A stretch of DNA of 64,000 bases from Microthyrium microscopicum (Eukaryota; Ascomycota; Dothideomycetes; Microthyriales; Microthyriaceae). Shown piece after piece: positions 44,743 to 59,550 of this stretch. The position numbers and the translations under genes were made by a program. The DNA is taken from the NCBI GenBank assembly GCA_010405405.1, contig MU004247.1, positions 74,501 through 138,500 on the forward strand. Direction: 5' to 3'. The notes beneath the pieces were generated by a model that made no database searches, was not told the origin of the DNA, and saw only the letters and a program-made list of their open reading frames with translations. Each line of letters starts with the position of its first letter. Within the stretch, counting starts at the first letter, position 1.

Positions 44743-47700
44743 TTATCTTCCTTCTTAAGGCTATTTATCCTAAAGAGTACTTTTAAAGGTTCTAATAGAT
44801 ATTTCTTATACTTATATATAGTTTTTAACTATACTCTATTATATTAAGACTTAGAAGAGGATAAGGCTTAACTAAATATATAGAATTAAGTTACTTATAT
44901 CTTAAAGAGTCTTTTATAGCTTAATAATATTCTTATTCTTTAGCTTTAGTATATTACTTATTTAAGATAGATAGTCCTCTATTTTTTACTTACTCTAGAT
45001 AAATAGCTCTCTATTTTCTACTAGTCTTAGGCTATAATTAACTATATTAACTTAAACTTAAAGAAGTCTAGTTATTAAGGTTTAATATATTAGTAAGATA
45101 TCTAATAAGTAGTTAATAGCTTTATTAGAGTCTTAATTAGTTAATACTAGCTTTATTAAAGCTAAATTAACCTATTTATAAATATAGTATAGTACTACTA
45201 TTTATATTTAATTAAATCTTATTAAAATACTACTAAATAGTTATTTTATATATAGTATAAGTTATTTAGTTATTAAAATATATATAGCTTAACTTAGTTA
45301 GTTATACTATATTAGCTATACTAAATTTATATTAGTTTAGTATAATTAGCTTTATAATAAGTTAGGTAGCTATAACTTATATATAAAACTACTTTATAAG
45401 CTTTATTTAGTTCTAAATTAAAGATATATTTTAACTCTATTTTATATTAAAAAGAGTTCTTAAAGAAGTACCTTTTATATATATATTTTAACGCTTCTTA
45501 TATCTAATTAAGAGTTATTTTACGTTATTTATAGTAAAGTATTTAAATCTTTACTTAAAAGTTTAAAGACTTTAAGGTTAAGATTATACTTTCTTATTTA
45601 AGAAGTTATAACTTTTTTAAGTACTTATTATACTATATATAACTTCTTTTTATTATAGAAGGCTTTTATAAGTCTTTACTAAGTATTATTATATTAATAC
45701 TTAGCTATTTTAAAAAGATAAAGAAATTTAGGTATAAAATAACTTTTCTTACTTTAAATCTTTTATCTTTTATTTTTTATACTCTAAATTTTAAGGTAAG
45801 TAGAAATTCTATAGTTTTATAAATATATATAAAAATTATTATTATTAATATATTTTACGTTATAGGTTCTTCTTTAATAACTATAAATTTTCTTTTTTTA
45901 GTTATTAAGCTACTTAGTACTTTTTTAGGTACTTTTAACCTATTTTAGTATATTTTATATCCTTCTAACTTTTAATAATTTATCTTAACTAATCTATATA
46001 CTTTTAAATCTATCTTTATTTAAAGTAGGTATTAATATAAATAAGTTACTTAAAGATTCTATTAAAGGCTCTTAGGTTCTTACTAAGGGTAACTTTAACT
46101 CTAGTAAGACTATAGTAACTATTTCTACTAGTAATAATATTATTATATCCTATAATAACTAAATCTTAATTATTAATATTATAGACTTTACTAAAATAGT
46201 CTCTAAGAATAAAATAAAGTAAAAATATACTAATAAGAGTATTATAGCCTTACTTAGCTTATTATAGTATTACTTAACCTTAAATCCCTATTAGTATTAT
46301 ATAGAGGTCTATATTATATATTTTTCTCTTTTTTTAACTACTAAACTTTACCTTATTCCTAACTTAGACTATTATTATACTTAATAAGTTAGTTTAGGTA
46401 AATACTTTATTAAATACTTTAATATAAAGTTAACTAAGAATTATCTAGAAGTAGTATCTTATTCTAGCTTATTTTATATTATATTATACTAATATAGATA
46501 AATTATTCTTTATTAGAACCTTTATAATAAGGCTAAGCTTATCTTAGTCTATATTATAATTAATAAGGTTATTTATACTCTTAAGAATAGTTTTTAAAAT
46601 AAATTATTCTATAAAGATAAGTATATATTTTATAGTAGTATTTAGTATACTTATAAGTATATAGTAACTCTTTATAAGTTATAAGTACTTATTTTAACTA
46701 ATTCTAGTCTAGTTTTATATATTTAGATACTAATTAGTTTATAATTATATATCTAAGTAGCTAGTAGCTAACTTCTTTTTATTATATTTTAGTATTATTA
46801 AGAGTAGCTTCTATATAACCTACGCATTTATTAACTACTATATAGGTACTAAAGCTATCTAAAAGCTAGTAGATAATAGTCTTTTAGAATTAAAGAAGTA
46901 TATTATAGCTTATATAGTTCTCTTAGCTACTAATATTTAATTTTATCTTTCTAAGTACTTTAAGTACTATAATATACTATATTCTTAGTATTAAGACTTC
47001 TACTATATTATTAGTTCTTAAAAACCTAACTTATCTTAGGTAAGTCTTTTTATATTTATAATAAGTTACTTTATATCTAACTATCTTATAGTAATTTACT
47101 AATACTAAGAATAATCTAAGTAGCGTCTTTATAAACTCTTAAGTACTTCTTAAGTACTATAAAGCTTATTTTAGTACTTTTAAGTACTAAAAAGTTAAAG
47201 CTTATATTAAAAAGGCTATTAAAGTCTTCTATAAAGATAGTTATATTAATAAGAACTATTCTAAGATTAAAGCTATAAGTTTTACTATAAAAAAGCGTAA
47301 AATAGGCTAGGTAGCTTCTTCTTAAGTTAAAATAGAGTTAGATAGATTATTTTAGGTTTTTTAGAATTTAGTATTATCTATACTTAGCCTTAATTAGCTA
47401 AGTAGGGCTATTTCTTATTATATTAAGTTATTTTACGTCTTTTAAGGATAGGTTAGTTAGTAGATATTCTTTTAAGACTTCTTAAGGATAGGTTTATTAG
47501 TAGATACTCTTATAAAACTATTATATAGCTAATTTAACTCTTAGTTAGAAATTACTTATTCTTTTATATATTTTCTAATATATATTTTAACTCTATTTTA
47601 TATTAAAAAGAGTTCTTAAAAAAGTATTCTTTCTATACGTATAAAGACTTATTTTATATATTATTCTAAGTTATTTTATATATTTATAACTTAGTAGTTT

Positions 47701-50700
47701 TCTTATATACTTATTATCTAGTACTATTTTTAAGTTACTTTAGGTTAATTTATTATAATATATATATAAAGAGGTTAATTTTAGGTTCTAATTAGTAAGA
47801 AAATTATAAAATAACTATTCTCTTTCTTTAAAAGCTTATTTTAAGTCTTTTAAGTCTTCTTTAGCCTTCCTAGCTATTTTTTTAGTCTTATAGAGTTAAG
47901 ATTTATTAACCTATTTATAATATTATTTAGATATATTATTTTATATTTAACTACTTCTTTAATTATATTTATAGTAAGTATAATACTCTTTTTAGCTAAC
48001 TTTATATAATAGCGCTTTAAAGTAATTAAAAAAAGATTAGCTATAAGCTCCTAAGTTAATTCTAATTCTAGGTAACCTTTCTATTTTATAAGGTAGTAGT
48101 ATTTATCCCTTTTATTTACTATATACTTTATTACTTCTTCTATATTATATATATTTAAGTCTTCTAGGTTTAAAGAATCCTATAATAATATAGACTTTTA
48201 TAGAAAGTAAAAGTTTAGCTTATATAGCTCTAATAGAAAAATATAAAATATATTATAGACTTATATATTCTTTAAGAGGTTAAGCTAGTAAATATTAGTA
48301 TTTATAACCTTTATAATCTTAAAGAGGCCTATATACTTAATATTAAGCTTCTTTTTAACGTAAGTAGTCTAAATATTCTTTATATTAAGTAAGACTTAGT
48401 TACTAATATTTAAATAAACGTTTTTCTTCTTTTTATTATACTAGTTAGCTTAGTATAGCTATACTTTAGCTAATTTATTCCTTATTATATATTATAAAAA
48501 TAAGATATAGTTTACTATCTTTTTAGTATTAAGTATAATACTTTTTAATAGTATTTTAGCTAATTTAGGAATATAGGAGTTCCTTTTAGTATATATAATA
48601 AAAGAAGTAACTCTAGTTAATAAGTAAATACTATTATTATAGTTAAACTTAGCTAAACTAAGCTATTTTACCTAATTATTCTATTTCTAATACTTATAAA
48701 TCTATAAGTAGTACTTAACTTCCTAGTTTAAGTACTCTATTTAACTATTAATCTATAGGTAGAATGCTATTAAGAGCTTTTTAAGAATAGAAAGGTAATA
48801 AAGAAATGTTTTTTAATACTTAAAAATAAAGAGAAGTCCTTAATTAAATATAATAATATAAAGTATATTATATAAGTATATAACTTTTTATAAAAAGATC
48901 TTAATAAAGTCTTTTATATCTATATCTTTTCTTATTAAGATATAGTAGGCTATTTTAGTTAGTTTATTAATAATTACTATAATAGAATTATAGATTTAAC
49001 TATTATAGATACTTAAGAGTAAATTTATAATAAAATCTATAATAATATCCTTCTATAGCGCTTTTAAGACTAGTAAAGCTATTAATAACTCTTTCTAGGC
49101 CTATTTAATAGATTTATTATATTAGTAGTTAAAATAAGCTTTATAATAGTCCTTAACGTTTTTTTAAATATAGTTCTAAGTATAGTAGCGCTTAATTTTC
49201 TTAAGTATCTTCTTTAACTCTCTATAACTACCTTTTATAGCGTTATTATAAAACCTTTATAGAATTTTCTTCTTTTATAACTTTTTCTTAATAAAAATAA
49301 GATTTTTACTTATCTATTTCTCTTTATCTAAGTTATTCTTAGCTAGAGAGGATTTATTAATAGCTAAAATTTTATTAGAGCTTATTTTTAGATACTTCTA
49401 AGTCTTAGTAGGCTTATCTTAACCTTTCTTAAGTTAGTTTATAGTAGAATACTATATATTAATACTAACGTACGTAATAATAAAGTTTATAAGTCTAATA
49501 GCGTTAGTTTTAGCTATAGAAATATTATTAAGCTATAACTTATTATAAAGTAGATTAAGTAATACTTTTATAGTCTTTTTCTATTCTTTTTAGCCCTTTT
49601 TAATATAGTCTAGACGTCTTAAGGGTCTATTAGCTAGATTTATTTTGCTTAGGTAATATTTAATATTAAAATTATATTCTAAGAGTAAATCTACCTATCT
49701 TATATATATTAATAATATTTTTAGTATTATTTTAAGTAATTTAAGGTTTATATAGTCTATTAAGACCTAAAATTAGTCTAGTAAGCCTTATAAGTACTTT
49801 CTAAATACTTTTAAGGAATCTATAATTACTAAGAACTCTTATTATAAAGTCTTATAGTAGCTCTCTAGTAGAAATAATTTCTAAGAATAAAATATAATAA
49901 GTTTCTATAAGCTATTCTAGCCCTTATTATACTATCTTTAGCTTAATATCTTATAAATTACCCTTCTAGAAGTATTAATTTCTAACTATATAGGAAGTAT
50001 AAAGTTAAAATAGGCTAAAATTAGTATATTTATAAAAGAATCTTTTAGTTTATTAAAAGAATCTAAGGTATCTAATAGTAATTTAATATTTATAGACTCT
50101 TTCTATTATAGCTTTAAGCCTTTTAGGGCCTAACCTAGTTCTTTCTAGATTAAGGCGTTTAGTAGTATAGTAATATAAAAGAATCTAGTATTAAATTAAT
50201 AATAATAATTTATAAAGCTAATAAATTTCCTTACTTAATATATATTACGTAGTTTTAGCTAATTTAGGTATATATTAACTTATAACTAATTTATAGTAAT
50301 ACTATCTAGGGTTATAATATAACCTAAATACTTTATACTACTAGTATAAAACTTATACTTAAATAGTTTTATATATAAATAGTATTCTATAAGTTACTAT
50401 AAAACTTCTTAGACGTCTTTAATATATTACTCCTTAATTTTAGAGTAAATAAGAATATTATTAAGGTAAATAATATATATTACGTCTATTAAGCTTCTTA
50501 ATACTTAATTAATATATACTTAGAAGGCTATAAGAGTATTTATAAGTCTAAATAGAACTATTATATATTTAAATATTCTATATTTAGTTCTAAATATAGT
50601 TTTCTACTTATTACTATCTTTAATACATAAATAGTAGTAAGCTTTATATAAGTTAAGGCTAGTAAAGAACTTAGTACCTTAAAGTCTATTTAAAGACTTC

Positions 50701-52985
50701 TTAATAAAAGGTAATATATACTAATTCTTAATAATAATATTATTTAGGCCTTAGTAGTTTATATAGAGTTATAATATCTTATCTTTCTTCTTTATAAAAA
50801 GGATAAAAGCTTTAGTAAAAAATCTTAACTTCTAAATTTAACCTCTTATAAGATAAGTATCTAAGTACTTATATAGAATAACTAACTTAGCTTCTAAGAA
50901 GCTATAAATAGGTCTATATAGTATTATAATACTTAGCTCTAGGTTAATCTTAAAGTCTTATAGACTATATTAAGCTAGTTTAAGTATATCTTATTTACTA
51001 AAGGCTTTAGTAAACTATAAATACTTACTTAGAAGCTTTTTTATAAATAAATTTAAGTCTAGTAATCTAACTAGATAATTAAATAGTTAGAATAAACTAT
51101 TCTAAGCTAACTTAAAAAACTTATTAATATTTATAGTCTCTATCTTACTATAAAAGCTACTAAAAAGTTACTTTTACATAAGAGTTTTATTCTTAAAGTC
51201 TAAAAGAGGATTCTACTTTTCTAACTAAGGCATTCTTATAATAATAAGGTAATATAAAGAGTCTATAATATAAAATAACTTTATCTTAGTCTTAGAGAGA
51301 CTATTTAAGTTAACTACTATTATTATAGCTTCTATAACTTTATAAATTTATATAGAAGTACTATTTAGATATATTATAAGTATCTTAGAGAAAAGAGTAA
51401 TATAAAGCTAAAGTTTTTTAGTTAATTTAATATCTATAATATTAAAGTATAATTTATAATTAACTATAATATCTAAGAATAAGGCCTCTTAGCCCTTATT
51501 ATTTTTTAAACTCCTTTATAAGCATATTTACTTTAACTTTAGTCTTATAAAGTCTATCTTACTAAGTAAGTTATTATTCTTAGCTCTTAATATCTTTAGA
51601 ATATATATAATAATAGTCTTATAAAGCTATTTAGCGCTAGGCTAAGCTATTTTATTAATAAGAAAAGTTACTAAGTCTTAGTCTATAACTTTATAGCCTT
51701 ATTTTTTCTTTATAGCTTAGAATATTCTATTTTAAAGTAAGATTTACTATATTTAAAGTATTTAATCTTTTTTAGATTAAACTCTAGTAGAATATCTATA
51801 TTCTAAGTTATTTTAAGTATAGCTTATTCTACTTTACTATCTTTTAAAAAGTAAAAAGACTTTTTAAGTATTCTTAGCTCTTTTAAGCTTTTCTTATACT
51901 TATACTTATCTCTTAAAGAGTATAAGTATTATTTTAGAAAAAGTTATTCTAGGTTTACTTTTTTAAAAATAGAATAAGCCTTAGCTTCTATAGAATTAGA
52001 AGTCTAGTATAAGTTAGCTTTTTTAAGGGCCTTTTTAACTATAGTAGTAGTAAACTTCTTATTAAAGAGAATCTTTTTTTATATATTCTTAAGAAGGCTT
52101 TTATAAAACTAAAAAAAGTAACTCTTTTAGTTATTATACTTTTATTTTTTCTATAACCTAAGAAGGTTATTATAAAGCTCTTATAAGTAGTATTAACTTA
52201 ATTTAATTATTTAGAATTTCTTAAAAGTAATATATTCTTACTTTATAGAGTAGCCTAAATAGCTTAGTATATAGTCTTAGACTATTTATTATATTTTTTA
52301 GAATCTTAAGTCCTAAGATTCTTTATAAAGGATAAGATTATCTAATCTTATTTATAATAGTTCTTTCTTAAGCTAATTATATTTATAAATATACTAGTAG
52401 AGTTACTAGTTATAAGTACTCTTTTAATAAAAGGGTTTAATAAACTTTTATTTAATATTATTAACCTAGAATATATATTCTTAGAGACTCTTCTCTTTAT
52501 AAGGCTCTATCTTAAGCCTATCTTAGTTTAAAGGTCTTAAAAGGGTAAGAGCTTAGCTTAAAAGATACTAATTAGGTCTTATTATATTAACTTAGCTAAA
52601 GTTCTCTAACTCTTAAGTAATTTTAAGCTTACTAGACTAGATTACCCTAGTTTTTATTATTAGCTCTTATACCTTAAGCTCTAGCTTCTTTTTATTAATA
52701 AGTATATTAAGTTCCTTCTTATAGTATATTATAAAATTATTTTAGATTTCTCTAGGCCTAGATAGGTTAAAATTAGCTAGTTTAATATTAAATAAGTCTA
52801 ATAAATCTTTAAATATATTAATTTAGAGTATAATAGGTACTAATAACTCTTAGCCTAATAGTTAAGGCTACCTAAGTCCTATCTAGGCATTAAAGTCTAA
52901 ATATTTACTATTAGATATAGTTTCTAATTAAATAAAAGATAAAAATAATTTCTTTAAGTACTTAAGGATTAAGAAATAATTACTA

Positions 52986-53253
52986 TATTAGAAATAAGTT
53001 ATTCTAAGTAAGTAAAGACTATAATTATTATAATTTAAGTAGATATATAAAAATAGAGATAAGAGTAATTATTAGGAAGTTACTTAGACTCTTATAATCC
53101 TTCTTCTTTATTACCTAGAGCTATAAGAACTTTACTAAGCTATCTATATTTATAATAGGTTATTATTAGTTAACTTAACTAATAACGCTTTATTCTACGT
53201 AGATATGTCCTATTAGTAGTTATCTTAAACTAGAGGTGTCCTAGTTCCTAATA
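52986..53253 (-). repeat. right LTR of inner chromovirus
   Basis: 268 bp; pairs with 44475-44742, same length with no indels. It is followed at once by the second copy of the TATAC target duplication. Confidence 0.93.
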
Positions 53254-56200
53254 TATACGTAATATAATTACTAAAGAGTTAATAAGCTATCTCTATATTA
53301 GTAAAGTAACTATAAGTACTAAATTTATAATAGAACTATAATAAGTTAACTACCTCTTAGACTATAAGAAGTCTAATAATAAGGATAAGAATAAGGATAA
53401 AGATAAGGATAAGAATACTTAGAAGATAATTCTACGCTATAGTAATATCTTATTTCTACGCCTTAAGAAAGAAGAATGCTACCTACGATATAGTAATAAA
53501 GGCTATAATCTATAAGCTAAAACTATATCCTACTAAGGCAAAGATGCTATGTCTAATAATAATATCTAAGCTAAATTAGCTTTAATCTATACTTTTTAGT
53601 TATACTATACTCTAAGTATAGAAGATAATAATAATATACCTTTAACTTATAGCTAATACTAAGGAAATATATAGCTCCTCTATACTAACGCGTAGATAAG
53701 CTAAACTCTAATAAGGCGTAAAATAAATAAAAAAAACGCTAGATAGAAGCTATCTAAGCTTACTTAAGTGAATCTAAATCTAAGGAAGAACCTTATTATA
53801 GTATAGTAGTAGTCTACGTATCTACTATCTATCTACTAATTAATTAATTACTAGAAACTAATACTATCCTAAAAGTAGGATAATAGTAGAGTACTATAGG
53901 AAGTATCTTCCTTTTAGATAGCTCTTATATTAAAGCAAAAATTCTTATTAATATAGATAGTAGCGTATTTAGTATTATTAACCTTTATTACCTCTAACTT
54001 TATAGCCTTAAATTTATTAAAATATTAAGACTCTATTAAGCTAAAATAGCTAATAGTTACGTTATTACTACTATAACTTATATAGTATTTATTACCTTAC
54101 GTATTAATATTTATCTTAAATAAGCCTTATACTTCGTTATAGAAATTACTAATTATAATATTATCTTTAGAAACCCTTAGGTTAATAAGTATAAAGTTAT
54201 ACTCTAAGAAGGCTAGCGAACGTTAGGCTTCTACTCTAAGTACTATTTCTAAGACTATATAGCTTTATACTACCCTATTATAGTTAATTATAGAGGCTAA
54301 GTAGTTATAGAAAAGAAGAATAAGAATACTTCTAATATCTATATTATTTTTCTTTACGTATTTATAACTCTAATATAATAAGAGAAAAACTAATTCTTTG
54401 TATTATATAAAGAAGATTTTAATACGTTAGAAGAAGAAGAAGATTTAGATTCTATTCCTTAGCGTAATATTGCTAGTATTATAGTAATCTTAATAGAAGA
54501 CTATACTAAATAGCAAGAGAAGCTTAAATAGAATTTACTAATATAAGAAGAATTACTTAGCCTAATCTCTAAAGAATTTTATTAATATATTTACCTTTTT
54601 AACCTAGTATAAGCTAATAAATTACTATCCTATTGCCCTAAATTTAATTACTCTATCTTAATAGATCTATAAGCTAAAGCACCTATATAGAAGTTTTATA
54701 AAATATTGTGCTAATAAGCTTAAGTTATTAAAAAGTATATTAAAAATATACTTAAGAAAGGCTTTATCTATAAAAGTACTTCTTAATACGCCTTACTAGT
54801 TTTTTACGTTAGTAAACTAGGTAGAGGTATCTAAGTTTATATAGATTATTATAAATTAAATAAAATTACCTTAAAGAATTAGAATATTTTGTTACTTCTT
54901 ACTAAAACCCTTATAAAAATCTATAAAGCTAGATTCTTTTCTAAATTTAATATTATTACTACTTTTAATAATATTTAAATTTATAAAGGTAATAAATATA
55001 AAACTACCTTCCTTACCTACTATAGCTTATTTAAGTCCCTTATTATATTATTTAATATAACTAGCTCTTCTAGAATATTCTAAGCCTTTATTAATAGTAT
55101 CGTTTATAAATACTTAGATAATTTTATTACTATATACCTAGATAATATCCTTATCTAGAGTAAAACTAAAGAAGAGTATATTACTTACGTCTATCTAATC
55201 CTTAATAAGCTTAAAAAAGCTAGCCTCTATCTTAATATTACTAAGTTAGAATTTATAACTAAGAGCGTTAAATACCTTAGTATTATTATTATCTCTAATA
55301 GAATCCTTATAAATAAGAAGAAGGTAGAAGTAGTACTAAAATAGTAACGTTCCTTATTACTTAAAGATATCTAAATATTCTTAGGCTTTGTAAACTTCTA
55401 CTACTAATTTATTAAAGAATACTTAAAAATTATTATACTTATAATAGTACTTACTAAAAAGGACGTTCTTTAACGTTACTCCTAGAACCTAGATGGCTCT
55501 AAAGAAGCTACTTTTAAAGCCTTAAAGAAAGCTTTTACTATAGCACTAATTTTGTAACATTTTAATCTTAATAAGGAAACCTAGCTTAAAACTAACGCCT
55601 CTAATTAAGTTGTCGCTATAGTTCTCTTATAAAAGAATAATGATGAAGGACTTTACTTAGTTACCTTCTTATCTAAAAAGATAATACTAGTAGAGTATAA
55701 CTATAATATCTATAATAAGGAACTACTTATAATTATCTACATATTTAAAGAATAGGAATTAGAGCTATTCTTTATTAACGATCTTATTAAAGTCTATATA
55801 GACTATCTTAATTTATAGTTATTTATATTTATAAAAAAGCTCTCTTACTATTAAGTATACTAGGTAAAGTTCTTATTATAATTCTAATTTAAAATTAAAT
55901 ATTATAATAAACTATTAAATGCTAAAGCTAATACCTTTATCTAATAATCCTAGGACCTACTATAATCTAATAATAACCTATAAGTTGTATAATAAGTACG
56001 TCCTATACTATTCTTTTACTATTTCGCTAATACTTATAGTATACGTTATATATTTAATATAATTACTTATAATATATACTAAGCTATTAAGGTAGTAACT
56101 ATACTAGTTTAGGGTAAACGCTCTTTAATAATTAAGTTAGCTATAATTATTACTAATAAAGTTAATATGTTTACTATAGAAGGAGAGTTAACTAGTAATC

Positions 56201-58182
56201 TAACTATAGAGAGTTATCCTAAGGACGCTCTAACCTTAAAGGAATTAACTAGTTATCTTAAGGTAAAGAATATGCCTACTAACTTAGAAACGTTATAAAA
56301 GGATATTATTAAAGTAAGCAAAAAGGATAAGCTTATTTAAGCTATTTATAATTATAAAGTAGCGTAGTATTACTACTTACTTTATAATATACTAGAACGT
56401 AAATCTATTAAGCTTAGAGACTATTAAGTCCTTATAGATAGAACTATTTAATATTGCTAGTGCCTACTAGTTCCTTATAAAAAACTTTACTATTATATAA
56501 TATAATATATATATAATTATAAGATTATAGGATATAGAAGCACTACTATAACTTATTAACGTCTATCCTAATTCTACTATTAGCCCTATATAGCAAAAGA
56601 TATTAAGTAATATATAAAATAATGCTACTACGCTTTCTCTAAGCTAGTAATATAAAAGAAATAAGACTTACTATAGTTATTTCCTTTACTAAATTATGTA
56701 TAGGCTAATATCTTAATTAACTTTACTATCGCGTTATTACTATATGTCTACTTAAGAGTTATTTATTACTATACTATAATAGTAGTTAATAGACTTACTT
56801 ATACTTATTACTTTATACCTTTAGCTAACCTTAGCGTCTAGATAATAGTATTAGCATTCCTTAACTAGATTTAGAAATATATTAGCTAGCTAGATTTTAT
56901 TTTATTTAATTATGGATCTTAATTTACTTTAGCCTTTTAGTGCTACTTATATAAGTAAGTAAGAGTAATAATCTATTTTACTATTGCTTAGTACCTATAA
57001 TTTAATAGTATTACTAAGATTATAGTATAAGCCCTAAAAGCTTACTTATAATACTTTATTAATTACTAATAGAATAATTAAGTAGGACTCTTACTATTTA
57101 CTAAGTTTAAAGCTAACTACGCTATTTACGCTATAACTAAAATAAGCCTATTTAAAGCGCTTAATAGCTTATTGCTACGCTCTAGCTTTGAATTAGGTAT
57201 ACTAGGCAAAGTATTTATAAGCTTTAAGCTAGTATAAAGTAAATAATACTTTATAAATATATTCCTTAAAGATAGATAAGACTTGCGTAATTATCTTCGT
57301 AAGTAAATTTCATAATTTTAGGCGCTAATAAATAAGTAAGTTAACTAATACTACTATCTAGCACCTAACCTTAAACTAAGTAACTAAGTATATCTAGATA
57401 TATATTACTACAAAACTCTTTACTTCTCTAAATTACTTAATAATAAATCTATTAATCTATTTAAGATCTTAAAGAAGATTAATATACTTACTTATAAGCT
57501 TAATCTCCTTAAGAAGATAAAAATATACTCTATCTTCTATGCTTAGCTTTTATATTTTGTCCTTAAAGGTGCTACTATACTGTAAGAATCTAATAACTTA
57601 TTAGCTATTACTAATCTAGAAGAAAATAACAATAAGTAGAAATAGTTAATTAACCGCGTTATTAATAGCTATTAGTATAATTAGCAAAGAAAGAGTAAGA
57701 AGAAGATACTCTAATATAAAGTTAAATTTATTAGATAGGATAATTAGAATCACGACCTAGATTAGTAATTATAGATAGATCTTAAATTATGCCTTAAGCT
57801 TATAGTAGAGTTTTATAACTATAATTCTATAAAACTAGGCCTATATAAATCGTTTATTAATCCTTAGAAGAAGAAAAATAAAGAATATAACTTTGATAGT
57901 ATTCCTCTTAATTAGTAAGGTTATTATTATTACTATAGTAGTATCCTAATACTTTTATAAACTAGAGTATTTTAAGGATATCTTATAGTTCGTTAATGCT
58001 ACTTAATAGTTGCCTTAGTAGGCTAGAGAGTAGTAAGGAATAAATACTTATAGTATTATATATAGAAGGATATTAAACTCTTTACTTTTATTATTATAGT
58101 TATAATACGTTTTATATTTATTATAGCGTTATCCTATATAGTTAAATTAGCTTAGGAGCGCTAATGTTAGAGGGGGAAGTAT

Positions 58183-58386
58183 TATTATAGATTCTTTCTA
58201 TTAAGATCTCTTTATAAGATCTTTAGTATTTTTGTTATATAATATTAAGGGCTTAGCGCCTAAGGTTTAGCTAGCATAGAGCTTATCTCCTATTAGCCTT
58301 AATCCCTCTTCTAGATTCTTTATCTTAGTTTTCTTAAATTATATCTATATCTAGATTGCACCCCTTGTATCTATAGCTCCCTAATA
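58183..58386 (+). repeat. 3' LTR of outer chromovirus
   Basis: 204 bp partner of 42262-42465. It directly follows a polypurine tract, which fixes the plus orientation of the element. Confidence 0.93.
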
Positions 58387-58428
58387 GAAAAATAGTAAAT
58401 AAACTAAATATTCTAATAGTATAATTAG

Positions 58429-58715
58429 CTAAATAAACTAATACTAAAGAGCAAAAGTAAATAAAAGCTAGAAGCTATAAAAGCTAATCCTAAAAATAGA
58501 ATAGTATAGAAATATATTATATAGTAATAGCTTTTATATAAAAAAATACTTAAAAAGTAGTTTCTAACTAGAATTTCTAGTAAAATACTAACTAAATAAA
58601 CTAATACTAAAGAGTAAAAGTAAATAAAAGCTAGAGGCTATAAAGCTAATCTTAAAAAGGGAATAGTATAGAAATATATTATATAGCAATAGCTTTTATA
58701 TAAAAAAATACTTAA
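58429..58715. repeat. direct tandem duplication, period about 163 bp
   Basis: A segment beginning CTAAATAAACTAATACTAAA at 58429 recurs at 58592. The copies are alike for about 125 bp, with mainly transition differences, and each ends in a poly-A-rich tract. It lies in the hAT right arm just outside the outer chromovirus. Confidence 0.85.
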
Positions 58716-59519
58716 AAAAAAAAGTAAAAAAGTTAAAAAATATAAATACTATATAGTAAGTATAAAAATAAGATTTAGGGTAGTAAGAAGATATAGATTA
58801 GCTATAACTAATATAGAGAGTAATAGTTATAGATAGTAGTTTAGCTTATAGAGGAGGAAATATCTAAAAAACTAAGAATTCTAAGTAGAATCTACCTCTA
58901 TAAGTATATATATAACGCTAGATTAATATATGCTAATTACTATTATATTTAGCAGGTTTAAAGCTACTAAACGTTATTAAGATTACCTCTTTTAGGCTAG
59001 TATTGCGAAAGTTATAAATAATAATAATAAGGAATAATATTAAAACTATAAAATAGTTTATTATAATAGGATAAATGCATAGTAATAAATATAGTTTTAA
59101 GGGGCTAGACCCTATAAAATAACGCTAAATAGGGGTATAAATACTAAGAGTTTTAATAGTTAATACATTATTAACCCTTTTAATAATACTATTTATATAG
59201 CTTATTTACTTTATAATAATATTATCCTTTATTATTATTATGTATAACTTTTATAATACTAGCCTAAAATAAGTAATCTTTATAGCGTTTAGAAGCGCTA
59301 AACCTACTAAATATAATAGTACTATTTAGGTCTTTATTATAAGTCGTTATTATATATATATTCTTTAGTTATTTATAAAGAACTTACTTTTTAATAATCT
59401 ACCTATTACTTCTACTTTTCTATTAAGGACTATATTTTAGTAGTATCTAGAAGTAGCCTTAGAGGCTATTTCTACTTATTTTTTACTTTATTCTATATAA
59501 TATCTCTTAGTAAGAATTC

Positions 59520-59550
<31 letters not shown>

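Larger units (their letters stand above)
44475..53253 (-). mobile_element. Ty3/gypsy chromovirus fossil (inner), minus orientation, nested
   Basis: Two 268 bp LTRs (44475-44742 and 52986-53253) and a 5 bp target duplication TATAC (44470-44474 and 53254-53258), inserted into the gag region of the outer chromovirus. On the minus strand the parts run from about 52.9 kb downward: gag/protease region, reverse transcriptase (about 50.2-50.9 kb, with a recognisable catalytic-loop context near 50.45 kb), RNase H, integrase (about 48.4-49.4 kb) and a chromodomain-like end near 48.1 kb. A further 3.2 kb (44.74-47.98 kb) is not explained by the usual parts. It is heavily broken, with dozens of interruptions. 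The LTRs differ at roughly 35 of 268 sites, all transitions by eye, so RIP rather than time explains the divergence. Confidence 0.9.
42262..58386 (+). mobile_element. Ty3/gypsy chromovirus fossil (outer), plus orientation
   Basis: Two 204 bp LTRs (42262-42465 and 58183-58386) and a 5 bp target duplication GAAAA (42257-42261 and 58387-58391). A purine-rich tract (AGAGGGGGAAG) stands just before the 3' LTR. Parts in order: gag-like region (about 42.8-44.4 kb and beyond the nested insertion), zinc-knuckle and protease region (about 53.4-54.0 kb), reverse transcriptase (about 54.6-55.5 kb), RNase H (about 55.5-55.95 kb), integrase (about 56.3-57.5 kb) and a chromodomain-like end (about 57.7-57.85 kb). 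Without the nested element it is about 7.3 kb, a normal chromovirus size. It is thoroughly broken, with dozens of interruptions. LTR differences are almost all transitions, so RIP dominates and a clock age is not meaningful. Confidence 0.92.
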
